Shown here piece by piece: positions 27,170-35,797 of a DNA stretch of 64,000 nt; the first letter of the stretch is position 1; the number at the start of each line of letters is the position of its first letter. Origin of the DNA: Celerinatantimonas yamalensis (GTDB taxonomy: Bacteria; Pseudomonadota; Gammaproteobacteria; Enterobacterales; Celerinatantimonadaceae); NCBI RefSeq assembly GCF_046054155.1, contig NZ_JBEQCT010000009.1:129483-193482 (forward strand). Reading direction: 5' to 3'. The notes under the pieces were generated by a model. The model was given only the letters and a program-made list of their open reading frames with translations. It was not told the DNA's origin and searched no databases. Both the position numbers and the translations under genes were made by a program.

Positions 27170-27961
27170 ATGCCGATCACCACCACCAAACTCATGGACA
27201 TGAAGCGTAATCAACAGAAGATTGCCAGTTTAACCGCCTATGATGCCAGTTTTGCCGCTCTTTTTGATAAGGCCGGTATTGATATGTTACTGGTGGGAGA
27301 TTCGCTTGGTATGGTGCTACAAGGACACGATTCAACCATTCCGGTGACAATTGAGAATATCGCTTACCATACACAGGCTGTCGCCCGTGGCAACGGCAAT
27401 GCATTGCTCGTCGCTGATATGCCGTTTATGAGCACCCCTACCCTTGAGCAAACGTTACAAAACGCCGCCACGCTGATGCGCGCAGGCGCACAGATGGTCA
27501 AAATAGAGGGCGGAGCATGGCTGTGTGAGACCATTCAAGCCTTGGTGCGCCGGGCCGTGCCCGTATGCGTTCATATGGGGTTAACACCGCAGTCGGTGAA
27601 TGTTTTCGGTGGGTATAAAGTACAAGGGCGTAGTGAAGCAGACATGGCTGAAATGCTCAACCAAGCCAAAGCCGTTGAGCAAGCAGGAGCGCAGCTGTTA
27701 GTCGCCGAGTGCATTCCAGCACAGCTGGGAAAAGCGCTTAGTCAGGCATTAACTATTCCAGTCATAGGAATTGGTGCAGGGGTAGATACGGACGGTCAGA
27801 TTTTAGTGATGCATGACTTACTTGGTATCACCCAAGGTCAGCTGCCTAAATTTGCCAAAAATTTCTTAGCGCAAAGCAATAGCATTCCTGAAGCAGTCAC
27901 CCGATATATAACGGATGTACGCCGCGGTTTGTTTCCTTCAGAACAACACACATTTAGTTGA
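27170..27961 (+). CDS. panB: 3-methyl-2-oxobutanoate hydroxymethyltransferase
   Basis: First committed enzyme of pantothenate synthesis, making ketopantoate with methylene-THF. The 263-aa product (E. coli 264) contains LTAYDASFA, LLVGDSLGMVLQGHDST, VKIEGGAW and IGIGAGVDTDGQILV. The start at 27170 is set by AAGGA at 27158-27162; a longer frame start at 27125 lies inside folK. Operon with panC. Confidence 0.96.
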   Translation: MPITTTKLMDMKRNQQKIASLTAYDASFAALFDKAGIDMLLVGDSLGMVLQGHDSTIPVTIENIAYHTQAVARGNGNALLVADMPFMSTPTLEQTLQNAATLMRAGAQMVKIEGGAWLCETIQALVRRAVPVCVHMGLTPQSVNVFGGYKVQGRSEADMAEMLNQAKAVEQAGAQLLVAECIPAQLGKALSQALTIPVIGIGAGVDTDGQILVMHDLLGITQGQLPKFAKNFLAQSNSIPEAVTRYITDVRRGLFPSEQHTFS

Positions 27962-27966
27962 TCAGT

Positions 27967-28812
27967 ATGCAAACTTTTAGTCAAATTAGTGCATTACACG
28001 CAGCCGTTGAACAGTGGAAAGCCAACCAGCAACGAGTAGCTTTGGTGCCAACGATGGGCCATCTCCATCAGGGTCACCTAAAATTGGTGCAATATGCCAA
28101 ACAAATCGCCGATAAAGTCGTCGTTTCGATCTTTGTTAATCCATTGCAATTTGATCGCACTGAAGATTTCACCAGTTACCCGCGAACCTTTGATGCAGAC
28201 TGCCAACTGTTAGTCGAGGCCAATATCGATCTGTTGTTTGCGCCCGAAGAGCAAACTCTCTATCCCGAGGGTTTAATGCAAGCCACCGTTGTTCATGTTC
28301 CTGGTTTAAGCGAAGTTCTTGAAGGGAAACAGCGCCCTGGACATTTCCAAGGGGTCACCACAGTAGTCACCAAACTGTTTAACATTATTCAGCCACACGT
28401 TGCTTGTTTTGGGGAAAAAGACTACCAACAACTGGCCATTATTCGCCAAATGACCCATGAATTGTTGCTGCCTATTGAGATTATTTCGGTGCCAATTGTT
28501 CGCTACCCTGACGGCTTAGCAATGAGTTCACGCAATAGCCACTTAAGCGAACCAGAACGCGCCACCGCTCCCATACTCGCCCAAACATTACGCTGGGCTA
28601 GCGAGCAGTTAGCCAAAGGGGTAAACGCCCAACAAGTCAGCCTTCATACAACACAAAAACTCAATGAGTCAGGATTTAAGACCGACGCTATCGATATTGT
28701 TGATGCTGACTCACTTAGCCCACTGCACGCCAATAGTCAACGAGCTGTCATTCTGGCTGCAGCCTATTTAGGCAAAACACGGTTAATCGATAATTTGGTC
28801 GTCAAACTTTAA
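27967..28812 (+). CDS. panC: pantothenate synthetase
   Basis: Condenses pantoate and beta-alanine using ATP. The 281-aa product (E. coli 283) has the HIGH-type LVPTMGHLHQGHLKLV, SIFVNPLQFD, KLFNIIQPHVACFGEKDYQQ and SSRNSHLS. The ATG at 27967 lies just past the panB stop (27959-27961); translation is probably coupled, as no strong ribosome site is visible. Confidence 0.96.
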   Translation: MQTFSQISALHAAVEQWKANQQRVALVPTMGHLHQGHLKLVQYAKQIADKVVVSIFVNPLQFDRTEDFTSYPRTFDADCQLLVEANIDLLFAPEEQTLYPEGLMQATVVHVPGLSEVLEGKQRPGHFQGVTTVVTKLFNIIQPHVACFGEKDYQQLAIIRQMTHELLLPIEIISVPIVRYPDGLAMSSRNSHLSEPERATAPILAQTLRWASEQLAKGVNAQQVSLHTTQKLNESGFKTDAIDIVDADSLSPLHANSQRAVILAAAYLGKTRLIDNLVVKL

Positions 28813-28841
28813 TTTGTAAGCAAAGATTTAAGGAGTTATTG

Positions 28842-29222
28842 ATGCAGTTAACTATGCTCAAATCGAAACTACATCGCGCTCGGGTCACTCTGGCAGAGCT
28901 AAACTATGAAGGCTCTTGTGCCATTGATAAAGAGTTTTTACAAGCAGCTGGAATTTTAGAATATCAGGCACTGGATATTTATAACGTGGATAATGGTGAA
29001 CGATTCTCAACCTACGCCATTTCTGCTGAACCAGGCTCGCGCATTATTTCTGTCAACGGGGCGGCAGCCCGCAAAGCTGCGGTTGGAGATAAACTCATTA
29101 TCTGTACCTATGTCACAATGGACGAAACTGATGCCAAAGATCATCATCCCAAAATTGTTCTATTTGATGAGAATAATGCGATGAAAGGCACCACTGATCA
29201 TATACAGATGCAGATGGCCTAG
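28842..29222 (+). CDS. panD: aspartate 1-decarboxylase proenzyme
   Basis: Pyruvoyl enzyme that makes beta-alanine for PanC. The 126-aa proenzyme shows the self-cleavage site YEGSCAID, splitting Gly24-Ser25, and GSRIISVNGAAAR. The start at 28842 has AAGGAG upstream. In E. coli panD is separated from panBC by one gene; here panBCD is contiguous. Confidence 0.96.
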   Translation: MQLTMLKSKLHRARVTLAELNYEGSCAIDKEFLQAAGILEYQALDIYNVDNGERFSTYAISAEPGSRIISVNGAAARKAAVGDKLIICTYVTMDETDAKDHHPKIVLFDENNAMKGTTDHIQMQMA

Positions 29223-29231
29223 ACTGAATTG

Positions 29232-29270
29232 CTCATCTTTCACGCCCTAAGATGAGTAATAATTTTTTAT
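29232..29270 (+). terminator. terminator after panD
   Basis: Perfect 8-bp stem CTCATCTT/AAGATGAG (29232-29239, 29249-29256) followed by TAATAATTTTTT, between the convergent panD and fur-like genes. Confidence 0.8.
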
Positions 29271-29274
29271 TCAT

Positions 29275-29694
29275 TCATACTTCTTGCGAGCGATTGCATT
29301 CGCCGTAGATATAAACGGCCTGATCGACAATATTAAGCTGATAAGATGCTGCGATCTGCGCTAACCGCGTTGAAATAATATCATCTTCAAATTCAATCAC
29401 TTCACCGCACTGGCTACAAATAAGGTGCACATGCTGGCTATGCTGATTTAACTCAAACAAGGCTACTTTGCCATCAAAATAATGCCGCTTGAGTAATCCA
29501 GCTTGAGTCAACTGCTCCAAAACCCGGTAAACCGTAGCCAGAGCAATTGGATGATTTGACTTTAAAAAACTCTGATAGATATGCTCAGCACTTTGATGGG
29601 GATGATCTTCAGCCATAAACCGCCGTAAAATTTCAAGGCGTGGCTGTGTTACCTTTAACTGAGCCTGCCTGAGTAACATCATTGGATCACTCAT
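29275..29694 (-). CDS. Fur-family metalloregulator (paralogue)
   Basis: 139 aa. An N-terminal winged helix (GLKVTQPRLEIL-like QLKVTQPRLEIL, then ALATVYRVLEQLTQAGLL) and a C-terminal metal-binding half with HSQHVHLICSQCGEVIEFEDD, seen here as HVHLICSQCGEVIEFEDD. The structural CxxC is present, but the second Cys pair of E. coli Fur is missing; the protein ends shortly after YIYGECN. It is diverged enough to be a paralogue rather than the main Fur, but this is inference. It is the last gene of an operon with a DUF3861 gene and a YqjI-like repressor. GGAGGG upstream supports the start at 29694, which overlaps the previous gene by 8 bp. Confidence 0.85.
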   Translation of the reverse strand: MSDPMMLLRQAQLKVTQPRLEILRRFMAEDHPHQSAEHIYQSFLKSNHPIALATVYRVLEQLTQAGLLKRHYFDGKVALFELNQHSQHVHLICSQCGEVIEFEDDIISTRLAQIAASYQLNIVDQAVYIYGECNRSQEV

Positions 29695-29998
29695 CTTTGC
29701 GCCCTCCATTGCCCTTTTTCAGGCCCATCATAAAATTTTTGAACGCATCATGAAGTGGCGCAAAAATAGGATGTTTACGATGTTCGAGCATGACTTCCGA
29801 GAACAGTTTTAGCCCAACAGCAAATGCAGTCTTCTGTTCATCAGGAAAATCGAGATCTGAACGAGATTGAATTTTTTCCACAATCGATAAAATTTCATCA
29901 TGATTTGAGACTTCAAAAACCAAAATTGGTTTATCTATCGGGTGACCCTTACGATCTTCAATCGGTTTAACCGTAATTTCGTAACGATATCCGGCCAT
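29687..29998 (-). CDS. DUF3861 family protein
   Basis: 103-aa protein of unknown function. YRYEITVKPIEDRKG, FEVSNHDEILSIVEKIQSR and AVGLKLFSEVMLEHRKHP match the DUF3861 family as I recall it. Small, soluble, no Cys. It lies between a PadR/YqjI-like gene and a Fur paralogue with overlapping starts and stops, so it is most likely made together with two metal-responsive regulators; a role in metal homeostasis is a guess from context only. Confidence 0.8.
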   Translation of the reverse strand: MAGYRYEITVKPIEDRKGHPIDKPILVFEVSNHDEILSIVEKIQSRSDLDFPDEQKTAFAVGLKLFSEVMLEHRKHPIFAPLHDAFKNFMMGLKKGNGGRKDE

Positions 29999-30603
29999 TA
30001 ATTTGTGCCCTCTTTACTTTCATTTTGTTCGTTCAGTTGCTCGAGTTGCTCAGCAGTCTTGGTCAGGATTTGAATATGCACCGAAAAATCCATCTTTGGT
30101 TGCTGATTTAACATCTGCTGGCGTAGCGCTTTTTTAATTCGGTGCATGGATTCGCTCAGCTGATCATATTGTTGGGTATTCTGCGGTTTGCCAATTTGGG
30201 TCAGACGGTCTTTTAATTTATCGATATAGGGGCGCTGAGAATCAACTTCTTCTTGGCCAAGTTGTGTCAACTGATAAATTTTTCGCCCACCTTCAGCACC
30301 TTCTTGAACCGCGATTAACAATTGATCTTCCAATATATTTAAGGTTGGATAAACAACACCAGCACTAGGTGAATACAATGCTGAACTGGCCTTTTCGATA
30401 GATTTCATCAATTCATAGCCATGGCTTGGATGGTTTTCAATAAAGGCTAAGATGATTAAACGCAAATCCCCATGCGCAAATAGTCGTCCAAGCTTATGCC
30501 GACGGCCATGCCCTCGCCCGCCACCATGTTCACCACGTTCAGTACATTCTTTGCCGCATCCACAGTGCCCTTCATGGTGATGTGTATTTTGTATATCTCT
30601 CAT
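29998..30603 (-). CDS. YqjI-like PadR-family metal-responsive repressor
   Basis: 201 aa. The N-terminal 38 residues are rich in His, Cys and Gly (THHHEGHCGCGKECTERGEH), a probable metal-binding tail. A PadR winged helix follows (LRLIILAFIENHPSHGYEL, SAGVVYPTLNILEDQLL, GGRKIYQLTQLG) and then a long C-terminal helical region. This is the layout of E. coli YqjI, a nickel/iron-linked repressor of yqjH. No yqjH-like reductase is next to it here. Instead it leads an operon with DUF3861 and a Fur paralogue, and three palindromes in front of it suggest autoregulation. Confidence 0.87.
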   Translation of the reverse strand: MRDIQNTHHHEGHCGCGKECTERGEHGGGRGHGRRHKLGRLFAHGDLRLIILAFIENHPSHGYELMKSIEKASSALYSPSAGVVYPTLNILEDQLLIAVQEGAEGGRKIYQLTQLGQEEVDSQRPYIDKLKDRLTQIGKPQNTQQYDQLSESMHRIKKALRQQMLNQQPKMDFSVHIQILTKTAEQLEQLNEQNESKEGTN

Positions 30604-30618
30604 TTGAAATCCTCAGTT

Positions 30619-30690
30619 TTAGATATATCTATAAAAAGATATATCTAAATTAACCGAAGATATAAAAATGATCAAGCTTAGATATATCGA
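30619..30690. promoter_or_regulatory. triplicated palindromic operator
   Basis: The palindrome AGATATATCT occurs perfectly at 30621-30630 and 30637-30646 (16-bp period) and as TTAGATATATCGA around 30678-30690. It lies in the only gap upstream of the padR-DUF3861-fur operon. YqjI of E. coli binds similar AT-rich palindromes, so it is the likely binder. Confidence 0.6.
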
Positions 30691-30763
30691 AATTAAAAGA
30701 TATTAAAAAAAACAAACCTATAGATACTCAAAAGATAAGATGTCTACAGTAAGAGACAAGGAT

Positions 30764-31345
30764 TTATATTCGTTTAATTAGATAGTTACGAGCTCTGAAT
30801 GACAATAAAACTAAACCAATGGCACCGTAGAGCACCGCATCAAAATAGCTCGAGCGAACTTGCCAGTAAAGATGGATCCACGCCAGTATCAGCGCCAGGT
30901 AAACCAATCGATGCAACTGCTGCCAATGCCGACCTAAGCGACGCATCCAACCTCTGGTTGAGGTGACGCCTAGTAGGATAAGGATCAATAATGCGGGCGC
31001 CCCCACTAGAATATAAGGTCGTTTGATCGTCTCGCTCACTAATCGTTCAAGATTCCCACCTAAAATAAATTGGTAGTAGGATAACAGGTGCAATATCCCA
31101 TAAAACAAAGCAAACAAACCAAGCATGCGCCGATGAACCATTAACCAGCGTTGCTTAGCAAGGCGCGCCAATGGGGTCACAGCCAATGAAATCAATAAAA
31201 ACCGCAACGCCCAAAAACCAGTTTGTAGCAGAATATATTGAGCAGGATCGCCGCCCAAATTCTGTTGCACGGCTCCCCACACTAATGTACTAGCGGGCCA
31301 ACATCCCAGTATAAAGATGAGCAATCGTCTAACTAAAATAGGCAT
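30764..31345 (-). CDS. msrQ: heme-binding membrane subunit MsrQ
   Basis: Inner-membrane b-type cytochrome subunit that passes electrons to MsrP, 193 aa with about six TM helices. WALRFLLISLAVTPLARL, RRMLGLFALFYGILHLLSY and LHRLVYLALILAWIHLYWQ carry the conserved histidines. It lies 8 bp after msrP, as in E. coli (yedZ after yedY). Confidence 0.94.
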   Translation of the reverse strand: MPILVRRLLIFILGCWPASTLVWGAVQQNLGGDPAQYILLQTGFWALRFLLISLAVTPLARLAKQRWLMVHRRMLGLFALFYGILHLLSYYQFILGGNLERLVSETIKRPYILVGAPALLILILLGVTSTRGWMRRLGRHWQQLHRLVYLALILAWIHLYWQVRSSYFDAVLYGAIGLVLLSFRARNYLIKRI

Positions 31346-31353
31346 AAAGACCT

Positions 31354-32355
31354 CTAGAAATTCTTATGTAGATCCATGCCTTTATACAAACTGGCAACTT
31401 CTGCATAGCCATTAAACATCTGAGTGGGAATGATGTTGGGATGAAATAACCCTGATGGCAAGCGCCGCTCCTCTTTTTGACTCCAACGCGGGTGATCCAC
31501 CTGCGGATTGACATTGGCATAAAAACCGTATTCATTCGGTGCGATTTTTTGCCACGTATTAAGCGGTTGTTGTTCAACTAATTCGATTTTGACAATCGAT
31601 TTAATACTTTTAAAACCATATTTCCAAGGCACCACTAATCGAAATGGCGCACCGCTTTGATTGGGTAAATCTTTGCCATACAAACCAACGGCCATCAGCG
31701 TTAATGGATGCATCGCTTCATCCATGCGCAATCCTTCCACATAGGGCCAATCGATACTGCTAAAGGCACTGTCTTGAGCGGGCATCTGTTTGGGCCGTAA
31801 CACGGTTGTAAATTTGACATATTTCGCCCGACTAGTAGGCTCAAAACGCTTGAGTAATGCCGATAGGGGAAATCCAATCCATGGGATAACCATCGACCAA
31901 GCTTCCACACAACGTAATCGATAAATACGCTCTTGCAACGTCATCCCTTTGAGTAAATCGTCTAAATGATAGTGGCCCGGTTTAGCCACTTCACCAGCGA
32001 TCTCCACTTGCCAAGGAAAGGGCATGAATTGGCTACTATTGGCTTGAGGATCATCTTTGTTATAGCCAAATTCATAAAAATTATTATAACTAGTGACGAT
32101 TTTATAAGGGGTTATATCAGAGTGAATCGGTTCTTGATTCGGTAAGGCTGCATTAATTTGTGCTTTAAGCCAAGCTGGTGCGTCATGCCCAAATTGTCCC
32201 GCTTCCTGGGTGGGTTTTGCAAGCGCTGTATTAAACGGCAGTAGAGCACCTGCACCAAGTAATAATGACCCTTTCATAAATTGACGACGAGCTCGATAAA
32301 TCGATTCTGGCGTTACATCTGCTTCAGTAAGATCAGTAGATTTCTTAATCAACAT
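31354..32355 (-). CDS. msrP: protein-methionine-sulfoxide reductase catalytic subunit MsrP
   Basis: Periplasmic molybdopterin enzyme that repairs oxidised methionines. The 333-aa product has a twin-arginine signal (ARRQFMKGSLLLGAGALLP, RR at residues 23-24) ending near NTALA. The Mo-ligating Cys is in YRLRCVEAWSMVIPW (about residue 149), and the C-terminal ANVNPQVDHPRWSQ and YKGMDLHKNF match E. coli MsrP (334 aa). Electrons come from MsrQ. Confidence 0.96.
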   Translation of the reverse strand: MLIKKSTDLTEADVTPESIYRARRQFMKGSLLLGAGALLPFNTALAKPTQEAGQFGHDAPAWLKAQINAALPNQEPIHSDITPYKIVTSYNNFYEFGYNKDDPQANSSQFMPFPWQVEIAGEVAKPGHYHLDDLLKGMTLQERIYRLRCVEAWSMVIPWIGFPLSALLKRFEPTSRAKYVKFTTVLRPKQMPAQDSAFSSIDWPYVEGLRMDEAMHPLTLMAVGLYGKDLPNQSGAPFRLVVPWKYGFKSIKSIVKIELVEQQPLNTWQKIAPNEYGFYANVNPQVDHPRWSQKEERRLPSGLFHPNIIPTQMFNGYAEVASLYKGMDLHKNF

Positions 32356-32486
32356 AGTCAGTTCCTTTTCTTAAGTAGTTTGTAATAACATATCGATGAG
32401 GTTTATCTATTGGTCGTCAGTCAGATGAAATTATTACACTGACCCATTACTTTTTATCGATCCCCCTAATTGCTCTTAGTCATCGA

Positions 32487-33146
32487 TTAGGATAACTCAG
32501 CGCTTAACAGCCAAAACGCCTGATCACTGATCTGATATTCACGTTCAAATGGTGTGTAAGGCTCTGCTAGATAAGGTAGCAGCTTAATGGCTGCATCGAT
32601 ACCATGACAGTGTAGCGCTTGGGCATATTTACGAATATGTAAAAGCCAATGGCTACGCACTTCTAACCGATCGTCTAAGGCGACCAGAGCGAGGAGCGCA
32701 TTACTGGCATACCTACGTCGCTGCACTTGTCTAGGTTTGAGCCAAGGTCTGGGATAGAACAGAAAATAGTGTGTTAAACGGATGTTAGCATGCGTCATGA
32801 GTTGCCATAAATCACAAAGCAGCACACGTATTGTTAACCGGGAGTTGAGCTGCCCATTAGTATAGCCTTGGTAATCGCGCCGCCAATTTGCCGATGCTAA
32901 TGGCTCGCGCGTTTGGGTAACACAGCAATTTGCCTCGTGCTTTGCCCCACCTTGCAACAGGAACCTAAACTAATGGGTTGACTTGGAGAGGTGGAATAGC
33001 CATTGCGGCGAATAGGCAAGCGCGGCAATCGGTCGACGGAAATCATGCAAACGATTACGCTCCACCGGCGTAAGCAACCACGGATGAATATCCGGCTGCG
33101 TTGAAACAACCGGACGTGAGTGGTAATGATTAGCTACGCAACCCAT
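32487..33146 (-). pseudogene. decayed TrmB-like SAM methyltransferase
   Basis: Three reading frames must be joined to recover the protein. Frame 1 starts at ATG 33146 (overlapping the yadH end) with SRPVVSTQPDIHPWLL and FRRPIAALAYSPQWLFHL, then stops. Frame 2 continues with LGSCCKVGQSTRQIAVL, where a functional enzyme has a GCGTG SAM loop; here it is CCKVG. A third frame carries a VIGID-like ISIGKLAARLPRL. The first frame then resumes with CDLWQLM and the tRNA-methyltransferase hallmark HYFLFYPRPWLKPRQVQRRRY, ending at 32487. Several shifts plus a lost SAM motif indicate a dead gene, not a sequencing slip. A tRNA m7G46 methyltransferase paralogue is the likely ancestor. Confidence 0.75.
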
Positions 33147-33903
33147 AACCGCGTTGGATTAATATGTAAGCCCATAGAAATAAGCCAACCACAAATGCGG
33201 ATAAAACAGCAAATGAAAACGTCAATGAAACATCTTGGATCCCTAAGAAACCATACCGAAAAGCACTCACCATATAGACCACTGGATTAAAGTGAGAGAC
33301 CCCCCGCCAAAAAGTTGGTAATAAGGTGATGGAGTAAAATACGCCCCCCAAATAAGTCAAAGGCGTCAACACAAAGGTTGGTACAATGCTGATATCATCA
33401 AAAGATTGTGCGTAAATTGCATTGATCAAGCCACCGAGCGAGAAGACCGCAGAGGTAAACAGCACCGTGAAAACAACGATCAAAATACTGTGAACGTGAA
33501 ACGGCACAAAAAATAGCGATACCAATGTCACCAACAATCCCACGCACAATCCACGCACCATACCGCCACCAATGAAACCAAAAATAATGACATAGTTGGG
33601 AATGGGCGCCACCAGCATTTCTTCAATATTGCGTTGAAATTTCGCACTAAAAAAAGACGATGCAACATTCGAATAAGAGTTAGTAATAACGGCCATCATA
33701 ATCAGCCCTGGCACAATAAACTGCATATAGCCAACCCCGGCCATCTGCCCAACGCGGCTGCCAATAATGTTACCGAAGATCACAAAGTACAACGACATGG
33801 TGATCGCCGGCGGCACAATAGTTTGCACCCAAATTCGGGTAAATCGCTGGATCTCTTTAGTCAAAATACTACAAAAAGCTACCCAATAGATCTTTGCATT
33901 CAT
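33130..33903 (-). CDS. yadH: ABC-2 type transporter permease (YadH-like)
   Basis: 257-aa integral membrane permease with about six TM segments. The ABC-2 region includes IMMAVITNSYSNVASSFFSAKF and EEMLVAPIPNYVIIFGFIGGG, and the end SAFRYGFLGIQDVSL matches E. coli YadH (256 aa). Its ATG overlaps the yadG stop (ATGA). Substrate unknown. In E. coli the pair also lies near hpt and pan genes. Confidence 0.93.
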   Translation of the reverse strand: MNAKIYWVAFCSILTKEIQRFTRIWVQTIVPPAITMSLYFVIFGNIIGSRVGQMAGVGYMQFIVPGLIMMAVITNSYSNVASSFFSAKFQRNIEEMLVAPIPNYVIIFGFIGGGMVRGLCVGLLVTLVSLFFVPFHVHSILIVVFTVLFTSAVFSLGGLINAIYAQSFDDISIVPTFVLTPLTYLGGVFYSITLLPTFWRGVSHFNPVVYMVSAFRYGFLGIQDVSLTFSFAVLSAFVVGLFLWAYILIQRGYGLRS

Positions 33904-34844
33904 GCCACGCGCCCTCCATTGCCAACTAAGGCGACAAATAACTCTTCTAACCGATTGGCTTTATTACGCATACTCATGACTTGAACCCCCTGCTCTGACA
34001 ACTGCTGGAAAACGGCATTAAGACCAGAACCTTTAAGCACATCAACTTCCAACGTGGTGTTATCAGTCATGCGACATTCAAATCCTTGTAACTCGGGAGT
34101 GAAAGTGGGCTCAGCCAAGTCTAAAATAAAGGTCTCTTTACTAAGCTTACTCAGTAGCGCTCGCATCGTTGTGTTTTCAACTAATAAGCCTCTATCGATG
34201 ATACCAATATGCCGACACAGCATTTCAGCTTCTTCCAAATAGTGGGTTGTCAGAATAATCGTGACCCCTTGCTCGTTGAGTTCACGCAAAAACTCCCACA
34301 TTGATCGGCGCAGCTCAATATCTACCCCAGCAGTGGGCTCATCGAGAATCAGCAATTGCGGGTTATGCATCAGAGCGCGAGCGATCATCAACCGGCGTTT
34401 CATCCCACCAGATAGATCGCGAGAACGTTGATTTCGCTTCTCCCACAAGCCAAGACGAGTCAAATGGATTTTAGCGCGCTCATGAGCAATATTGCTCTTC
34501 ACACCATAATAGCCAGCTTGTTGCACAACAATTTGTAACACTGTTTCAAATTGATTGAAGTTAAACTCTTGCGGCACCAGACCGACTTGTGACTTGGCTA
34601 ACTCCAAATGGCTGTCTAAATCGTATCCAAAAATACGGACATGACCCGCAGATTTATTCACCAACGAGGTAATAATTCCGATAGTGGTTGATTTACCTGC
34701 ACCATTTGGACCTAACAGGGCGTAAAAATCCCCCTTTTGAACGGTTAGAGTTAATCCTTTTAATGCTTCAACACCACCTTTATAGGTTTTGCGTAAAGAT
34801 GTAATCTCCAACGCCTGTGGCTCATGCTCCACTGGACTACTCAT
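33900..34844 (-). CDS. yadG: ABC transporter ATP-binding protein (YadG-like)
   Basis: 314-aa ATPase partner of YadH (E. coli 308). Walker A GPNGAGKST, Q-loop VPQEFNFNQFE, signature RDLSGGMKRRLMIARAL and Walker B LLILDEPTAGVDIE are intact. The C-terminal ~80 residues form the usual extra domain of ABC-2 exporter ATPases. Confidence 0.94.
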   Translation of the reverse strand: MSSPVEHEPQALEITSLRKTYKGGVEALKGLTLTVQKGDFYALLGPNGAGKSTTIGIITSLVNKSAGHVRIFGYDLDSHLELAKSQVGLVPQEFNFNQFETVLQIVVQQAGYYGVKSNIAHERAKIHLTRLGLWEKRNQRSRDLSGGMKRRLMIARALMHNPQLLILDEPTAGVDIELRRSMWEFLRELNEQGVTIILTTHYLEEAEMLCRHIGIIDRGLLVENTTMRALLSKLSKETFILDLAEPTFTPELQGFECRMTDNTTLEVDVLKGSGLNAVFQQLSEQGVQVMSMRNKANRLEELFVALVGNGGRVA

Positions 34845-34960
34845 ATGACTCCTTTATTGAAATTTATGATTACCAACAAATAAAGAGGTGGGTGGACTCA
34901 CACAATGAGTTCACATTCATCACTGATCGACATTAGCGCCATTCAAGCTAAACAAAGAAG

Positions 34961-35491
34961 CTACTCAGGAATGACCTTGCCAATGAATGGTAAATTGCGA
35001 TAACGCTGCGCGTAGTCAATACCATAGCCCACCACAAATTCATCAGGGATAGAAAAACCAATCCAATCCACAGGGACATCAACTTCGCGCCGCGAAGGTT
35101 TATCCAGCAATGTACAGATCGCCAAACTATGGGGTTGACGCAACAGTAACATCTCTCGAATCTTACTTAAGGTATAGCCTGTATCAATAATATCTTCGAC
35201 GATCACCACATCAGCACCACCGATATCATCATCGAGATCTTTTAGTACACGAACATCTCGTGTGGATTGCATCGCATTACCATAGCTAGATGCGTTCATA
35301 AAATCGAGAATAACCGGCCGCTCAAGCTGCCGACACAGATCGGCTAAAAACAGACAAGAGCCGCGTAACAATCCAACCAACACCAAAGGACGTTCAGGAT
35401 CAGGATAGCGTTGGCTGATCTGTGCACCGATCTGTTTCACCTGGTCAGCAATTTGCGAGGCGTCGATTAAAAGTTCTATAGAATGCTTCAT
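34961..35491 (-). CDS. hpt: hypoxanthine phosphoribosyltransferase
   Basis: Purine salvage enzyme, 176 aa from MKHSIELL (E. coli 178). The PRPP-binding loop VIVEDIIDTGYTLSK is clear, with GLLRGSCLFLADLCR and KPSRREVDVPVDWIGFSIPD. Start alternatives are the ATGs at 35494 and 35509. Divergent from the HapR/LuxR-type gene, an arrangement also found in vibrios. Confidence 0.95.
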   Translation of the reverse strand: MKHSIELLIDASQIADQVKQIGAQISQRYPDPERPLVLVGLLRGSCLFLADLCRQLERPVILDFMNASSYGNAMQSTRDVRVLKDLDDDIGGADVVIVEDIIDTGYTLSKIREMLLLRQPHSLAICTLLDKPSRREVDVPVDWIGFSIPDEFVVGYGIDYAQRYRNLPFIGKVIPE

Positions 35492-35797
35492 CATAAGCGT
35501 CAATTCCAATCAAAAAATGTAAATGCTCTGTCAATTTATGTTATCGCCGGTAAATTTCACGTAAGACGCCATAATTAATTTTTGAGCGATCAGTTAGTTA
35601 TTGTATTTGTATGTAGTTTACAAGATTTCATTCTGTTTTTTTTGTAGTGAATAATCTATCATTAGCAACGTACCTAGTGAGATTCAATAATATTTCAGCC
35701 ACAGGTTGTAATAATCGTCCCACAACGTACTCAGATAGAGGCCTTTAAGAGCCAATTATAAATAAATCAATTAAAGTAACTAAACGAGAAAATAATT

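Noticed and set aside
33634..33984. 116-codon plus-strand frame opposite yadGH
   Set aside because: Antisense shadow spanning two well-supported genes.
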